Source: Halisarca cf. caerulea
Taxonomy: Eukaryota > Porifera > Demospongiae > Chondrillida > Halisarcidae
Assembly (NCBI GenBank): GCA_963170055.1
Contig: CAUJGJ010000324.1
Span: 677,501 to 717,500 of the forward strand
Length of the DNA: 40,000 nucleotides
Reading direction: 5' to 3'
A model generated the notes under the pieces. It saw nothing but the letters and a program-made list of their open reading frames with translations. It did not search any database and had not been told where the DNA came from. Position numbers and translations under genes: made by a program. Position 1 is the stretch's first letter; every line of letters starts with the position of its first letter. Shown one piece after another: positions 21,659 to 40,000 of the stretch.

Positions 21659-22482
21659 ATATTTATCAGTGGGATGAATTTGATGCAGCTGGATGTCAGT
21701 GATCATGAATCAATATTGAATTAAACAATTCAAGCAAGAACCGGTCATGCATGCACATGCACTTGAGCCGCTCCGTGTGGGCTGATATACGTACATGTAC
21801 AATCATGGCTGGTATTATATAAATGGCATATATGTATGGTGAATAGACCACCTCATGATCAGTGTTCATGCAGTAAATTATCTGCATAATATAATATGTA
21901 CTTATTACAATGTTCAAAATTATACGCGTATATATATAATTATTGACCCCGATGTCATACAGTCGACATGGTTAATATATGTTATATTATGCAGAACTAG
22001 ATCATGTGTTCATATATATATATACAGTGAATTAACCTTTCAATTAATCCCCTAGCTCGTGATCTGCCAGCCTCGAGAATTATAATGCTATATTACATAA
22101 TATTATATAGGTATAGATATATATAAAATCTATATATAGCTGCATGCTCTATATATAGTTTTAAAAAATATAAGATGAATGTATTATACTGCATGATGCA
22201 CAAGTAAAAATTAACCTCGTTATTATGTCGATCATGCGCGGTTTAACCCCGCTAATTAATCCGCCATACACACATTCCCAATCAATTCGGCAGATCAATT
22301 ATATATTTATAGGTTTCACTGTTACAGTACTAGTATAATTAATATATAATATTATACTTTCCATTATTATATATAATATTATACATAATATATTATTATA
22401 ATTTTACAATCATGCAGTATTATTATCATTACAATAGCTGTTACAGTTCTACTAGATGTAAACAACATTATGTATGGAACTA
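21658..22482. other. AT-rich intergenic stretch without recognised genes
   Basis: Lies between the PSMD5 promoter and the 3' end of the death-domain/KH gene. It is dominated by TATATA/ATTATA words. No exon, RNA gene or transposon terminus could be supported. Confidence 0.5.
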
Positions 22483-37421
<14,939 letters not shown>

Positions 37422-38188
37422 GTCCACTCCTGAGTCGGGTCTAGCGTAGCCAGATCATAAACCGCTAAATGCGAATGCATGCAGGTGCAGGACGGTCTGG
37501 CTACACGAGACCATATGCAGACAATGATCATGATCTCGCGCTGCATGCCGATGATAGAAAAAGGCATATCTTATTATAATGGAGGTAGGCCGATTTTTTG
37601 TTCGCACTAATCTAACCAACCGTGCGAAGAATTCGCAGCGGACTTTTACCAGCGTTCTTAGCGCTATTTGGTGGGTGACCTCGAAGGGGTTTCTCTCCGT
37701 TTGCTTGCGAAATGAAGGGTTTTAGAAATTTGCCCGTACTTGGATACGAGGCGCCATATTTAGTTTACGATCGAAAGCGGACAAATATACGGCTTTTCCT
37801 TTCCAATCCTTTGTCCGGTAACTCCTCCCAGGAAAAGAAAGCGATCACTTTATGGCCACCTTAGATTATCGATACAACAGTCTGAGAGTGATATTAACTA
37901 TATAGCGGAAAGCGGTCTCTTCGCAAAACGTGAGCGGCTATAACCTGCCTCGGGGAAATCGGCCATTTTCAACAATGAGTGCGGTATACGGAATTTTTCG
38001 GGGAATACACGATACGCTGCGCTGACACGCATGCGTGGCAAACTTGAACATCCTACAAAATAACTGATTCATTAACACGACACAAAACACACACAGTCAA
38101 TGAAAATTAGGCTATAACACCAATGCAACAAGTATGTGTGGCACAATGCTCTGATTCTATCCATATAGCAAATTGCAGTGGGATGTGG

Positions 38189-38417
38189 TGTGGTGTGTGC
38201 GTGTGTGTGTGTGGGGGTGGGTGGGGGTGTATATGTTGCACGCACATGCGTGTGTATAAGGTGTGCGTATATGCGTGCATGTGTGTGTACATGTGCGTGT
38301 GTGTACATGTGTGGGGGGAAGGGAGGGAGGGAGGGAGAAAAGGAAGGGGAAAGGAAGAAGGGAGAAAAGGAAGGGGGAAGGAGGGAGGGAGAGAGGTGTG
38401 AGAAGTGTGTGTGTATG

Positions 38418-38475
<58 letters not shown>
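38189..38475. repeat. TG array, purine-rich (GGGA)n tract and second TG array
   Basis: TG/GGGG from 38189, GGGAGGGAGGGA and GGAAGGGGAAAGG at 38315-38395, and TG to 38474. Its one-strand purine run is suited to triplex or G-rich structures. Confidence 0.9.
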
Positions 38476-38476
<1 letters not shown>

Positions 38477-38704
38477 ACATGCACGTGTGTGTGTACATGT
38501 GATACTTAAAAGCAAATTTGAAGCAATTTTGAATGCAAGAACTGCACTTTATGTAACTGCTATACACTTGACATACGGCGAGTTGCACCCGTGTGACTAA
38601 CTAACTAGCTTACTATGCGCTTATTCTTGATGACACTCAAATAGATTGATTAATTCACTTGATACAACCTCTTCACTTGATAGAAGGGTTGCACCCGCCA
38701 CCCG

Positions 38705-38746
38705 AACTAGGGGTGAGGCGGCCGAAGGCCGCCCTCACCCCTAGTT
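38705..38746. repeat. GC-rich hairpin with GAA loop
   Basis: The arm AACTAGGGGTGAGGCGGCC (38705-38723), loop GAA and arm 38727-38746 pair completely except for one extra C. It stands out in an AT-rich neighbourhood. It is similar in design to the GGGCTTCGCCC-centred hairpins at the left of the window, but not in sequence. Confidence 0.85.
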
Positions 38747-38978
38747 ATATATAATTATGATTCTACGTATACTATTATACATATGTGGACCGTAAATTTA
38801 TGGTAATTAATGTATCATTCTATCTTTATATAATAACTCAATAGTATGAGAAGTGTGCATGTCGTCACCATATATATATAGTGTTAAAACATCATGCATG
38901 TATTATAAATCATTGACACACTGCTAGGCAGCATTATTATAAGCAACTACATCCATAGCATTACTATTTCTCCCTGAT

Positions 38979-39155
38979 CTAGATCTTTAAAGCAAGGCTA
39001 ATATACATTTGCAATTCTTCTAGAAAAGCTCTCATCTCAATTTTTTTGGGTTGCAATTTGAATTGAGAGATATCACAGTTATAGCTTGCAAACACCTCTC
39101 TCCAATCCCTCCCTTCCAGTAGAGCAAAATCAGCCATCCACTGCACATTCCAGAG
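38979..39155 (-). CDS. Last exon of a paralogue of the death-domain/KH gene, rest beyond the right edge
   Basis: Acceptor TTTAG|CTCTGG, 58 codons, then TAG. It reads [20 protein letters not shown] and continues ...[20 protein letters not shown]. It aligns to the last exon at 22686-22483 with about 35 of 57 residues identical, and uses the same acceptor position and phase. The next exon expected upstream (homologous to 23062-22870) is not seen up to 40000, so the intron is longer than 840 bp. Same strand, head-to-tail with the first gene. Confidence 0.8.
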   Translation of the reverse strand, partial: LWNVQWMADFALLEGRDWREVFASYNCDISQFKLQPKKIEMRAFLEELQMYISLALKI

Positions 39156-39181
39156 CTAAAGATAAAATCAATTAAATGTCT

Positions 39182-40000
<819 letters not shown>

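Larger units (their letters stand above)
37422..38978. other. Intergenic region between the death-domain/KH gene start and its upstream paralogue's 3' end
   Basis: The part at 37422-38040 is visibly richer in CG dinucleotides than its surroundings and probably contains the promoter of the death-domain/KH gene. From 38180 to 38475 it is simple sequence (TG, GGGA/GGAA purine tract, TG). The remainder is AT-rich apart from a GC-rich hairpin at 38705-38746. A 48-codon plus-strand frame at about 37579 is not convincing. Confidence 0.45.

Overview
This is nuclear DNA from an animal. It contains spliced genes, long repeat-filled introns, hAT-type and other small DNA transposons, a relic of a non-LTR retrotransposon, and very long CA/TG, TA and CGTA simple repeats. 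The gene set (MDM1, RBM15, PSMD5 and a death-domain protein) is metazoan. The look of the death-domain gene suggests an early-branching animal, most likely a demosponge, but that placement is an inference from protein style and not proven here.

Layout. (1) 387-13949, minus strand: ten coding exons of an MDM1 (centriole/microtubule protein) homologue, 5' end complete and 3' end beyond the left edge. Its introns are packed with (CGTA)n arrays and DNA transposons, including a deleted hAT element and a hAT MITE with a perfect 8-bp target duplication. (2) About 13950-14541: a shared, divergent promoter with an NRF1-type site. (3) 14542-16998, plus strand: an uninterrupted RBM15/Spenito coding exon (three RRMs and SPOC). 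(4) 18605-21212, minus strand: two-exon PSMD5, whose intron holds TG/CA arrays and a MITE. (5) 22483-37421, minus strand: a 17-exon gene that I rebuilt from splice sites and reading-frame phase (about 1012 residues). It encodes a death domain, a helical middle part, two tandem KH domains and a C-terminal region of about 430 residues that I do not recognise. (6) 38979-40000: last exon of a paralogue of gene 5, same strand, continuing past the right edge.

The first three genes are ordinary housekeeping genes (centriole, RNA m6A/splicing cofactor, proteasome base assembly). The candidate for an undescribed system is the death-domain/KH gene with its tandem paralogue: a signalling-assembly domain joined to nucleic-acid-binding domains in one protein. 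Its KH exon pair has been copied in tandem together with about 1 kb of surrounding intron. All exon models come from reading the sequence by eye (splice consensus, phase and family motifs), with no transcript or database support.
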